Part shown: piece after piece, positions 8,178 to 15,158 of the stretch
Position numbering within the stretch: position 1 is the stretch's first letter
Layout: each line of letters opens with the position of its first letter
Assembly: GCA_964655005.1 (NCBI GenBank)
Contig: CAZZKE010000051.1
Span: 1-21,802 of the forward strand
DNA: 21,802 nt
Source of the DNA: CAZZKE01 sp964655005
GTDB lineage: Bacteria > Pseudomonadota > Alphaproteobacteria > Rhodospirillales > JABHCV01
Direction: 5' to 3'
The notes under the pieces: model-generated
Database searches by the model: none
What the model was told of the DNA's origin: nothing
The model's input: the letters and a program-made list of their open reading frames with translations, nothing else
Program-made: the position numbers and the translations under genes

Positions 8178-9100
8178 ACCCGGACCTCCCCTTCGTATGG
8201 GTCAAAGGTGTCAATTTCGTCAGGAAAAATACTGCGGATGGCGACTTCCTCGGAGGCCAGAACCACCGTATCGTCATCTTCGTAAAGAACCATCGGCTTG
8301 GCCGCCATGGTGTCCTTGGCCATGCCCAGCGTATCCGATGTGGTCACCACATAGGTGAAGACGCCATCCAGTTCGGAAAGCGAATCGGTCATCGCCTGTT
8401 CAAGCCCGACGCCGCGGTCCATCTTGTCGGCCAGATAAACGGCGATCAGTTCGGAATCGCAGTTGGACACGAAACGATGGCCGCGATGTTCAAGTTCGCG
8501 GCGGCCATTCCAGTAGTTGGTCAACTGGCCATTATGAACCACCGCGACGTCTTTGAAAGGATAGGCCCAGTAGGGATGAGCCGAGCGAATATCGACATCG
8601 GATTCGGTGGCCATGCGGGTATGGCCGATGCCGTGGGTGCCGTTGAATGCGCCCAGGCCGTACTGGTCCGACACCACTTCGGCGTCGCCCAGATCCTTGA
8701 CCAGTTCCAGCGCCTCGCCAATCGACAGGATTTCGGCGCCTTCGATTTCCTCGATAAAATCGGCCATGCGGTGCATGTCGCCGTCGTATTTTATGCAATA
8801 GCGAAAGGCGTATTCGGTCGCCGTTTCCTCGGAAATAATTTCGACGCCAAGACCCCGCATACGGTCATCGACGGCGCTCTTGCGGTCCTCGATTTCCTTG
8901 TGGATACGGAAACCCCTGGCCAGGTCTTCCTGTTCGGCGACTTTAAAACGCATGACGTATTGGCCCGGCGTGGTTTCGCCGTACAGGGCGAATCCGCTTG
9001 AATCCGGCCCCCGATGCTTAAGCGCCTTGAGCATGGCGGTCATTTCCCTGCCCACATTTCCGCTTTTATTGCGGTGAATGATTCCTGCGATTCCACACAT
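8165..9100 (-). CDS. glxB: Class II glutamine amidotransferase subunit (GlxB/MgsA family)
   Basis: The 311-residue protein begins MCGIAGI, placing the N-terminal nucleophile cysteine at position 2, exposed after removal of methionine. Other Ntn/GATase-II features follow: HRGPDSSGFALY, GTHGIGHTRMATESDVD, AVVHNGQLTNYW and SNCDSELIAVYLADKMD. These contribute to the glutamine site that releases ammonia (or an amine from a gamma-glutamyl amide) to the synthase subunit. It resembles the second copy at 15861 along its whole length. The gene lies between the GS-like ligase (34-base gap, AGGAG ribosome binding site) and glxC (13-base overlap). Confidence 0.93.
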   Translation of the reverse strand: MCGIAGIIHRNKSGNVGREMTAMLKALKHRGPDSSGFALYGETTPGQYVMRFKVAEQEDLARGFRIHKEIEDRKSAVDDRMRGLGVEIISEETATEYAFRYCIKYDGDMHRMADFIEEIEGAEILSIGEALELVKDLGDAEVVSDQYGLGAFNGTHGIGHTRMATESDVDIRSAHPYWAYPFKDVAVVHNGQLTNYWNGRRELEHRGHRFVSNCDSELIAVYLADKMDRGVGLEQAMTDSLSELDGVFTYVVTTSDTLGMAKDTMAAKPMVLYEDDDTVVLASEEVAIRSIFPDEIDTFDPYEGEVRVWQR

Positions 9101-9134
9101 TTGCGTGAATTCTCCTAGTTATAAAAAAAATCGG

Positions 9135-10607
9135 TTATGGCAGGGCGTCCCAGTAGGTTTCCAGGTCCCAGTCGGTTACCGTGGAATTGAAGCTTTCCCA
9201 TTCGTTGCGTTTGTAGTGTTCGAACACCTTGTACATTTCGTCCGGCATGGCCGACTTGATGATCTCGTCGGCGGCCAGTTCGCTCAGCGCCTCGCCCAGC
9301 GACATGGGCAGTTTTTGGACCTTTTTGCCGGCGTCGATGGCCTCGTAGATGTTGCGTTCCTCGGGCTCGCCGGGATCGATATTTTCCGATATGCCGTGAT
9401 CGAAGGCTTTCAGGAGCCCCGATGACATCAGATACGGGTTGACCATGGAATCGACGGAGCGATATTCGAACCGGCCCGGCGCCGAAATACGCAGGGCGCA
9501 GGTGCGGTTCTGGTAGCCCCAGTCGGCAAACACCGGGGCCCAGAAACCGGTGTCCCACAATCGGCGATAGGAATTGACGGTCGACGAGCCAATGGATGTC
9601 AGGGCGCCCAGATGGGCGATCACCCCGCCGATGGACTGCAACCCGACCGGCCCCGGCTTCCTGGCGTCGATCTGGGGGTCGGGCATGAACATGTTTTCGC
9701 CGCCCTTCAAATAGTGATAGGCGCCGGCCATACCGGGTAGTGAATCGGCGTGGGGGGTGTTGACCAGTTCATCCCGGCCGCCTTTCCACAGCGACATATT
9801 GTGATGGCAGCCCGACGCCGAAACACCCATGAACGGCTTGGTCATGAAGCAGGCGACCAGACCCTGTTCGCGTGCTACCTGGGCGCATATCTGGCGGTAG
9901 GTGGTCAGGCGGTCGGCGTTGCGCAGGCAATCATCGAACATCCAGTTCAGTTCAAGCTGGCCCGGGGCGTCTTCATGGTCGCCCTGGATCATGTCCAGGC
10001 CCATGGCCTGCGAGTATTCGATAACCTTCATGAAAGTCGGACGCAGGCTTTCAAACTGGTCGATATGGTAACAGTTGGGTTTCGAAAAGCCGTCGTGGGG
10101 CAGGCCGTCCTCGCCCTTTTTCAGCCACATCATCTCCGGTTCGGTGCCCAGGCGCATGTGCAGGCCGTGGGCCGCTTCGAATTCTTTGTGGTGAATGCGT
10201 AAATTGCCCCGGCAATCCGAAGTCAGATGACCGCCGGGATTAACCGCTTCCTCGCGATTGCGAAAGCAGGTGCAGAAGACCCGCGCCACCCTTTTGTCCC
10301 ACGGTAGCTGGACGAAGGTTTCCGGGTCGGCGATGCCGACCAGTTCGGATGCTTCCGGCCCGTAGCCGATGTAATCGCCGTGGCGGTCGGTATACAGATT
10401 GGCGGTCGAGCCATAGACCAGCTGGAAACCTTTGTTGGCTACGGTTTCCCAGTGGTCGGCGGGAATCCCCTTGCCGACGATGCGACCGGTCACCGAAACA
10501 AACTGGAAATAGATATAGGTAATTCCCAATTCGTCAATTTTCTCACGGACCTGCCTGACAAGATCGGCGCGTCCGGGAGCTTCTATGTGTTTTTCTAAAT
10601 CCGTCAT
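9135..10607 (-). CDS. Glutamine-synthetase-family ligase (possible gamma-glutamyl amide synthetase)
   Basis: The 490-residue protein keeps the catalytic features of glutamine synthetase: GTEPE (metal-binding glutamates 156 and 158), HEDAPGQLE (E212, E219), a glutamate-site motif ASGCHH with H268, NSYRR with R348, NRTCALR (R368, R373) and FEYRSVDSMVNPYL (E381, R383). It should therefore ligate glutamate to ammonia or an amine using ATP. It is longer than, and by eye unlike, the GlnT-type enzyme at 21242, so it belongs to another GS subfamily. Placement between an amine-oxidase-like flavoprotein and GlxBCD suggests gamma-glutamyl amide formation (inference). I start at ATG 10607, with GGGAG just upstream and 17 bases after the preceding stop, rather than at a GTG at 10634 that would overlap that gene. 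Confidence 0.9.
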   Translation of the reverse strand: MTDLEKHIEAPGRADLVRQVREKIDELGITYIYFQFVSVTGRIVGKGIPADHWETVANKGFQLVYGSTANLYTDRHGDYIGYGPEASELVGIADPETFVQLPWDKRVARVFCTCFRNREEAVNPGGHLTSDCRGNLRIHHKEFEAAHGLHMRLGTEPEMMWLKKGEDGLPHDGFSKPNCYHIDQFESLRPTFMKVIEYSQAMGLDMIQGDHEDAPGQLELNWMFDDCLRNADRLTTYRQICAQVAREQGLVACFMTKPFMGVSASGCHHNMSLWKGGRDELVNTPHADSLPGMAGAYHYLKGGENMFMPDPQIDARKPGPVGLQSIGGVIAHLGALTSIGSSTVNSYRRLWDTGFWAPVFADWGYQNRTCALRISAPGRFEYRSVDSMVNPYLMSSGLLKAFDHGISENIDPGEPEERNIYEAIDAGKKVQKLPMSLGEALSELAADEIIKSAMPDEMYKVFEHYKRNEWESFNSTVTDWDLETYWDALP

Positions 10608-10624
10608 TGGTAATATCTCCCTGT

Positions 10625-11968
10625 TTAACTCCACGGAAACGGGCTGTTGCTGACCGGGTGAAGCTGTCCGGCTTCATAACGGGCCAGGCGGAACGGTTGC
10701 AACAGTGTGCCGGGGTCGCCGAGCAGGTCTTCGGCGACCAGCTTGCCGACGCCGATCATTTTATAGCCGTGATTGGAATCGGCGATAATGTAGACGTTTT
10801 CCCGAAAGCGGTCGAAAACCGGAAAGGAATCCGGGGTAAAACAGCCGATGCCGCCGGAAGGCTCGTTCTTGTAATGGCTGATCTGGCCCTGGAAGCGTTT
10901 CTGGCAAAAGGCCAGGGCCGAACACCACATGTGGGCGAAATTGTCATCGACGACGAATTCCGGCGATTCGACGCCATAAGGATCGACCGCCACGTCATCG
11001 GCGTTTTTATCTACCGGGTATGGCATGGCTCCGCCCTGGATGCCGCCGAAATTGAAATCCGGCTTGTAGTAGATACCCCACAGTTCATCGGTAATCAGCG
11101 ACCCGTCGACGTCGGAATACAGCGGCGCGTCGGAATCTATGTGAATTACCGGCGGCATCCCGCCGTCGTTGGTCTTTTGAATTTCCGGATCGACCGCCAG
11201 GGTGCCTTCTTCCAGGGCCCAGTAGCGCCACATGGGAATATCCGAATGCATGGTCCCGTCGGGATCCTTGATATTGACCGTTTTCGGCAGGTCTAGCATG
11301 TCCCAGAGGTTTTTGATCCAGGGTCCGATAGCGACCACCACCTGCTCGCACTCGATGGCGCCACGGTCGGTCTCGACCGCCTTGACGGCGCCGCTGGCAT
11401 TGTCGGTGGTGAAGCCGGTAACGGTGACGCCGGTCAAAATCCTGACGCCCAGCGACTCGGCCTTGTCGGCCAGGCCATACATGGCCGCCGTGTTGTTGGC
11501 GTAACCGCCACGCTTTTCGTGCAGTACCGAGGTCACGCCGGTGGCCTGCCAGTCATCGAACAGGTCTTTCATATACGCGGCGGTATCCGCCGCGCCTTCG
11601 ACGAAAGTCGATTCGTAACCGATATCCCGCTGCTGTTGGTGGATGGCGGCGATATTTTCCCGCATGCCTTCGGCGCTGATTTGCATATAGCCGACGGGGT
11701 GATAACTGAACGCCGCCGCCTCGCGTTCCCAGATATCCACCGAATGGGCCATCAGTTCGCGCATGGCGGGCTGGAAATAGTTATTGCGGATGACGCCGCA
11801 GGCGATGCCGCTGGCCCCGGCGGCGATGCCGGTCTTGTCGATGACCAAAATATCCTGACCGCCGCCCCGGCCCGATGCGCAGAGGCCGGCGGCCAAATGC
11901 CAGGCGGTGCTCAGGCCATGAATGCCGGCGCCGATAATGATGTATTTGGTGTGGCTCGGAAAAGCCAT
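10625..11968 (-). CDS. FAD-dependent amine/amino-acid oxidase, SoxB/DAO family
   Basis: The 447-residue flavoprotein starts with an ADP-binding fold, IIIGAGIHGLSTAW at about 10-23. It has the SoxB-like stretch VIRNNYFQPAMRELMAHSV and ends with the family C-terminal motif GGIGCFTPDSFPVFD plus SNHGYKMIGVGKLVAEDLLG. Relatives oxidise secondary or primary amines such as sarcosine, dimethylglycine, N-methylglutamate or D-amino acids. It is first in an operon with a GS-like ligase and GlxBCD, so an N-substituted glutamate is an attractive substrate (inference). The other subunits of heterotetrameric sarcosine oxidase or N-methylglutamate dehydrogenase are absent from the window. The ATG at 11968 follows GGGAGGA; the open frame continues upstream into the divergent regulator and is not used. 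Confidence 0.9.
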   Translation of the reverse strand: MAFPSHTKYIIIGAGIHGLSTAWHLAAGLCASGRGGGQDILVIDKTGIAAGASGIACGVIRNNYFQPAMRELMAHSVDIWEREAAAFSYHPVGYMQISAEGMRENIAAIHQQQRDIGYESTFVEGAADTAAYMKDLFDDWQATGVTSVLHEKRGGYANNTAAMYGLADKAESLGVRILTGVTVTGFTTDNASGAVKAVETDRGAIECEQVVVAIGPWIKNLWDMLDLPKTVNIKDPDGTMHSDIPMWRYWALEEGTLAVDPEIQKTNDGGMPPVIHIDSDAPLYSDVDGSLITDELWGIYYKPDFNFGGIQGGAMPYPVDKNADDVAVDPYGVESPEFVVDDNFAHMWCSALAFCQKRFQGQISHYKNEPSGGIGCFTPDSFPVFDRFRENVYIIADSNHGYKMIGVGKLVAEDLLGDPGTLLQPFRLARYEAGQLHPVSNSPFPWS

Positions 11969-12026
11969 TGGCGTCCTCCCTAGATCGTGGAGCCTACTAC
12001 CGTTTTTCACCAATTCAAACCTTTTC

Positions 12027-12055
12027 TTCACATTGGTATAAAATGGTACTATAAT
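12027..12055 (+). promoter_or_regulatory. Strong sigma70-like promoter for the GntR gene, giving a leaderless transcript
   Basis: TTCACA at 12027-12032 and TATAAT at 12050-12055 are 17 bp apart, differing from consensus at one position. The -10 hexamer includes an upstream in-frame ATG at 12054, so that codon cannot be the start of this transcript. Transcription would begin at about 12062-12063, on the ATG at 12063. Within the spacer TGGTA is repeated at 12034-12038 and 12044-12048, exactly one helical turn apart. ACCAAT at 12009-12014 mirrors ATTGGT at 12032-12037. These are candidate operators for autoregulation and control of the divergent oxidase operon. Confidence 0.55.
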
Positions 12056-12062
12056 GGTTGTC

Positions 12063-12785
12063 ATGGCGCGAATCACCACACGGACCGGGTCGGCGGGCAT
12101 CACCGAACACCTGCGGCGTTCCATTCTGGGCGGCGAATACCCGTATCTGGCGAAACTGCCCGGCGAGCGTGATCTGGCGATAACTTTCGCCGCGTCGCGC
12201 GGAACGACGCGTATTGCGCTAAACCGGCTTGAAGTGATGGGCCTGGTATCGCGGCGGATCGGCAGCGGCACCTATGTCACCCATGATTCCGGCGCCGATC
12301 TTTCCGACGATTCGGGGCTGGGCATTGTCGAAGTTACCAGCCCTATGGAGCTGATCGAATGCCGTCTGGCGATAGAACCGAAGATGGTAAAACTGGCGGT
12401 TCTCAACGCTTCGAGCCGCGATCTGGAGAATTTGCAGCGGACCTTGCAGCGGATGGAGGACTGCGGCGGCGATCCGGAATGTTTCTCCAGCGCCGACGAG
12501 TCGTTTCACCTGGGCCTGGCCACGGCGTCGCACAACAGATTGATCTACTGGCTATACACGAAATTGAACGAAGTACGCACCCATGCCCAGTGGGATCACA
12601 TGAAAAGGTCGATCCTGAATGCGCAGACGATTGAAAGGTATAACCGCCAGCACCGGGAGCTGTATGAAGCGCTGGTGGCGCGCAATATCGACCGGGCGGC
12701 GACCGTCATGACCGGCCATCTTGAGAAAGCGCGGCAGGACCTTCTTAGCGCCGGAACCGGCGGACCGGAGAAAAAATTTTACTAA
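12063..12785 (+). CDS. GntR-family regulator, FadR/FCD type
   Basis: The 240-residue protein has an N-terminal winged HTH at about 10-75 (LPGERDLAITFAASRGTTRI, then LEVMGLVSRRIGSGTYV). An all-helical FCD ligand domain follows at about 90-225, including ADESFHLGLATASHN and HRELYEALVARNIDRA, which carry acidic and histidine residues that bind metal in this family. Such regulators respond to organic or amino acids. It diverges from the oxidase-ligase-GlxBCD operon and is its probable repressor or activator, possibly also acting on amt downstream. I place the start at ATG 12063 because the promoter -10 element overlaps the ATG at 12054 and neither has a Shine-Dalgarno sequence. Confidence 0.9.
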   Translation: MARITTRTGSAGITEHLRRSILGGEYPYLAKLPGERDLAITFAASRGTTRIALNRLEVMGLVSRRIGSGTYVTHDSGADLSDDSGLGIVEVTSPMELIECRLAIEPKMVKLAVLNASSRDLENLQRTLQRMEDCGGDPECFSSADESFHLGLATASHNRLIYWLYTKLNEVRTHAQWDHMKRSILNAQTIERYNRQHRELYEALVARNIDRAATVMTGHLEKARQDLLSAGTGGPEKKFY

Positions 12786-12903
12786 TATGAATAAAATTAT
12801 CTTGAGGTGGGGTGCTAGAATCGACTTTACTGTTAACGCCTCATGAAAGCAGGGTAGCTGAACTGACTATTTTTACGGCAAACCGGGCCAAATCTAATAC
12901 GAA

Positions 12904-12922
12904 GTGACGAATAAAACGTCAC
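12904..12922. promoter_or_regulatory. Perfect inverted repeat in the amt leader
   Basis: GTGACG (12904-12909) and CGTCAC (12917-12922) are perfect inverted arms around a 7-base A/T-rich spacer, 43 bases before the amt start. The site could be a dimer-binding operator or an mRNA hairpin. The surrounding 12786-12964 gap holds no gene. I found no convincing sigma54 -24/-12 pair by eye, although nitrogen genes often use one. Confidence 0.5.
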
Positions 12923-12964
12923 ATGTCCCGAATAAGATGGTTTCACAAAGGAGGAGGGGAGAAA

Positions 12965-14377
12965 ATGGGAGATCCACTTGACGCACTAACGATTATTTTC
13001 ACCGAGGTCTATTACTGGATCACGGTGGTTTTCATGTTCCTGATTCATGTCGGCTTCTGCATGTACGAAGTCGGCGCGACCAGGCAAAAGAACATGATGC
13101 ACACGCTGATGAAGAACACCATGGTGATCCCGCTGGTCACGGTGTCGTTCTTTTACTTCGGCTGGTGGATCTATTTCGGCTGGGCCAATGGCCCCGGCAT
13201 CACCGGCGGCGTCATCGACGCCCCGTGGGCAACGCCGAATTCTGAACTGATGGGCGCCCATCTGGGCGGTAAACCGTTTCAGGATACTCTGACCGCGGAT
13301 GACACCATGGGCTGGGCCCGCATCAACGGCGTCTTCTGGGCCGCCTTCCTGTTGTTCTCGTGGACCGCCGCTTCGATTGTATCGGGCGCGGTGATCGAAC
13401 GCATCCGTTCTGGTGCGTTCTGGTTGCTGGCGGTGCTGATCGGCTCGTTCACCTGGATCATCGACGCCGCCTGGGGCTGGTCCCCCGATGGCTGGATGGT
13501 GCAGTTGCTGGGCTATCACGACGCCTACGCGTCCGGGGTTATTCACGCCATCGCCGGCGGCTTCGCGCTGGGTATCCTGGTTCATCTGGGGCCGCGTATC
13601 GGCAAGTTCCGGGCCGACGGCACGCCACGCAACATCGTGCCGCACAACCCGTGGCTGGTGACGATCGGGCTGTTCCTGATCTATACCGGTTTCTGGGGCT
13701 TCTACGTGGCCTGCAATATTCCCATATTCGATGTCGGCAGCGCGGCCGGCATGGATAAATCGTTCTTCACGACGACCACGATCTACCTGACGCCAACGAC
13801 GACGTCGGCGATCACGCTTAACTTCCTGATGTCGCTGTCGGGCGGCATGTTAATGGGTTACGTGGTGTCCAAGGGCGATGCGTTCTGGACCTATTCACTG
13901 GGGCTGGCCGGGATTATCGCGGCCTCCGCCGGGAACGACCTGTACCATCCGATCCAGGCGATGATTATCGCCGCAGTTGGCGCCGTCTTCGTTTACAAGA
14001 TGCACCACTGGGTGGAACGCAAGTTCAAGATCGACGATGCCGTCGGCGCCGTCGCCGTGCATGGCTACGCCGGTTTCTTCGGTGTCGTGGTGGCCGGTTT
14101 CGTGCTGTGGGGCTACCCGTCATCGATGAACCCCGACTACGCCCCGATCACGCCTTGGGGCCAGTTCATCGGCGCCGTTATCATGTTCGTCGTGCTGGGC
14201 TTTATTCCGGCCTATATCGCGGCGGGCATCCTCAAGAAGATGGGTATGCTGCGAATTCCCGAGGAAATCGAAATCGCCGGTCTCGATCTCGCCGAATACC
14301 ATGGTCGGTATCTCGACGAGGCAGAGGTCTATGAAGCAGAAGCATCGGAAGCCCGCGCTCGCGGCCTGATTGATTAA
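12965..14377 (+). CDS. amt: Amt-family ammonium/amine transporter, divergent
   Basis: The 470-residue polytopic membrane protein has Amt hallmarks. GYHDAYASGVIHAIAGG contains D186 and H194 at the eight-residue spacing of AmtB D160/H168. VAVHGYAGF gives H366, matching H318. FWAAF (124-128) matches the AmtB phenylalanine-gate region, and the tail RIPEEIEIAGLD matches the conserved C-terminal segment. Differences by eye: no cleavable signal peptide, a ~40-residue loop at about 75-115, and GFWGFYVAC in place of AmtB WFGFNAGS, so the serine of the outer ammonium site becomes cysteine. No glnK/glnB gene is adjacent. Lying between two amine-glutamate systems, it may import ammonium or a small amine (inference). 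ATG 12965 follows AAAGGAGGAGGGG, ruling out the ATG at 12923. Confidence 0.92.
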   Translation: MGDPLDALTIIFTEVYYWITVVFMFLIHVGFCMYEVGATRQKNMMHTLMKNTMVIPLVTVSFFYFGWWIYFGWANGPGITGGVIDAPWATPNSELMGAHLGGKPFQDTLTADDTMGWARINGVFWAAFLLFSWTAASIVSGAVIERIRSGAFWLLAVLIGSFTWIIDAAWGWSPDGWMVQLLGYHDAYASGVIHAIAGGFALGILVHLGPRIGKFRADGTPRNIVPHNPWLVTIGLFLIYTGFWGFYVACNIPIFDVGSAAGMDKSFFTTTTIYLTPTTTSAITLNFLMSLSGGMLMGYVVSKGDAFWTYSLGLAGIIAASAGNDLYHPIQAMIIAAVGAVFVYKMHHWVERKFKIDDAVGAVAVHGYAGFFGVVVAGFVLWGYPSSMNPDYAPITPWGQFIGAVIMFVVLGFIPAYIAAGILKKMGMLRIPEEIEIAGLDLAEYHGRYLDEAEVYEAEASEARARGLID

Positions 14378-14392
14378 AACAGGAGAAATATT

Positions 14393-14656
14393 ATGTCTAC
14401 TGGACTCGAAACCTGGAACATGAACCTCCTGGATATCGGTGCGATGTATCCGTTCCCCGGAACGGAAACACTGCTCGCTACCATCGGGATCGTTTCCTGG
14501 ATCATCTGGCACATTATGCAGATAAGGTCGGAAAATGCCGCGTTGGAGGAGGAGAAAAAATTATTCTCCGACAAGGCCAAGCTGAAAAAGGCGATGGAGA
14601 TATCAAACGCCGGAACCTTGGCGGAAACTATCAAGGGTCACGCTTCGGATTTCTAA
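14393..14656 (+). CDS. Small single-pass membrane protein paired with amt
   Basis: This 87-residue protein starts 16 bases after the last base of amt, with a good AGGAGA ribosome binding site at 14381-14386. It is followed directly by the operon terminator, so it forms a two-gene unit with amt. Residues about 24-44 (TETLLATIGIVSWIIWHIM) form one transmembrane helix. The C-terminal ~40 residues are highly charged and likely helical or coiled coil (ENAALEEEKKLFSDKAKLKK). I do not recognise the family. Architecture and position suggest a small regulatory or accessory subunit of the transporter (inference). Confidence 0.82.
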   Translation: MSTGLETWNMNLLDIGAMYPFPGTETLLATIGIVSWIIWHIMQIRSENAALEEEKKLFSDKAKLKKAMEISNAGTLAETIKGHASDF

Positions 14657-14681
14657 ATGCGTGAATTTTGTTATACTCAGG

Positions 14682-14711
14682 CGGCGGGTGGTTTCACCCG
14701 CCGTTTTTTTT
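14682..14711 (+). terminator. Strong intrinsic terminator after the amt operon
   Basis: A perfect 9-bp GC-rich stem, CGGCGGGTG (14682-14690) with CACCCGCCG (14695-14703), has a GTTT loop and is followed by eight T residues at 14704-14711. It begins 26 bases after the stop of the small membrane protein gene and ends only 12 bases before the rhodanese start. Confidence 0.92.
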
Positions 14712-14723
14712 ATTGGAATGACC

Positions 14724-15143
14724 ATGTTTGACCTGGAACCCTATCTGCTGCTGCCGCTGGCCCTGGTGCTGTTCATGATGGCGCTGCCCATTATATCGCG
14801 TAGGAAGTACCGTAATATCGGCTATATTCAGCCCTTCGAACTATCGCGCCGGCAAGCCGCCGGGGAAGAATTGACCATTCTGGACCTGCGCCCGAAAAAA
14901 GAATTCGATCAGGGCCACATTCAGGACGCCGTTAATGTTAGCGTTCGGGAAGTGGCGCAAAAACTGGGGGACGGCGGCGCGGCGCGGGCCGAAATCGGCG
15001 ATCAGGACCTGGTGTTGGTTTGCACCAGCGATCTTGCCTCCACCCGGTTGGCCGGTAAACTGGAAAAAAACGGTTTGTCCGGTATCCAGGTCCTGAAAGG
15101 CGGGATGCACAAATGGAAGCGCGACCATCAGCCGATTGTTTGA
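14724..15143 (+). CDS. Membrane-anchored rhodanese-domain protein
   Basis: The 139-residue protein has one N-terminal transmembrane anchor (about 5-25, EPYLLLPLALVLFMMALPII) followed by a cytoplasmic rhodanese domain. Seen are LDLRPKKEFDQGHIQDAVNV at about 53-72 and the active-site loop VCTSDLAS with the catalytic cysteine at 100, ending LKGGMHKWKR. Rhodaneses carry sulfane sulfur or act in redox signalling; the substrate is unknown. I chose ATG 14724 because GGA lies about six bases upstream; an earlier frame start at 14661 would place the terminator hairpin inside the gene. It is followed 15 bases later by the XRE-cupin gene. Why it sits in an amine-glutamate locus is unclear. Confidence 0.85.
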   Translation: MFDLEPYLLLPLALVLFMMALPIISRRKYRNIGYIQPFELSRRQAAGEELTILDLRPKKEFDQGHIQDAVNVSVREVAQKLGDGGAARAEIGDQDLVLVCTSDLASTRLAGKLEKNGLSGIQVLKGGMHKWKRDHQPIV

Positions 15144-15158
15144 GCAAAAGGAGGTTTC

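Noticed and set aside
11969..12271. N-terminal extension of the SoxB-like flavoprotein
   Set aside because: The extension overlaps the divergent GntR gene and its promoter. The FAD motif and a GGGAGGA ribosome binding site fit the start at 11968.
12786..12964. Sigma54 promoter for amt
   Set aside because: I looked for a GG-N10-GC pair with TGGCAC/TTGC character and found none that convinces.
14661..14723. Earlier start for the rhodanese gene
   Set aside because: It would translate through the terminator stem-loop and T-tract of the amt unit. The membrane anchor begins properly at 14724.
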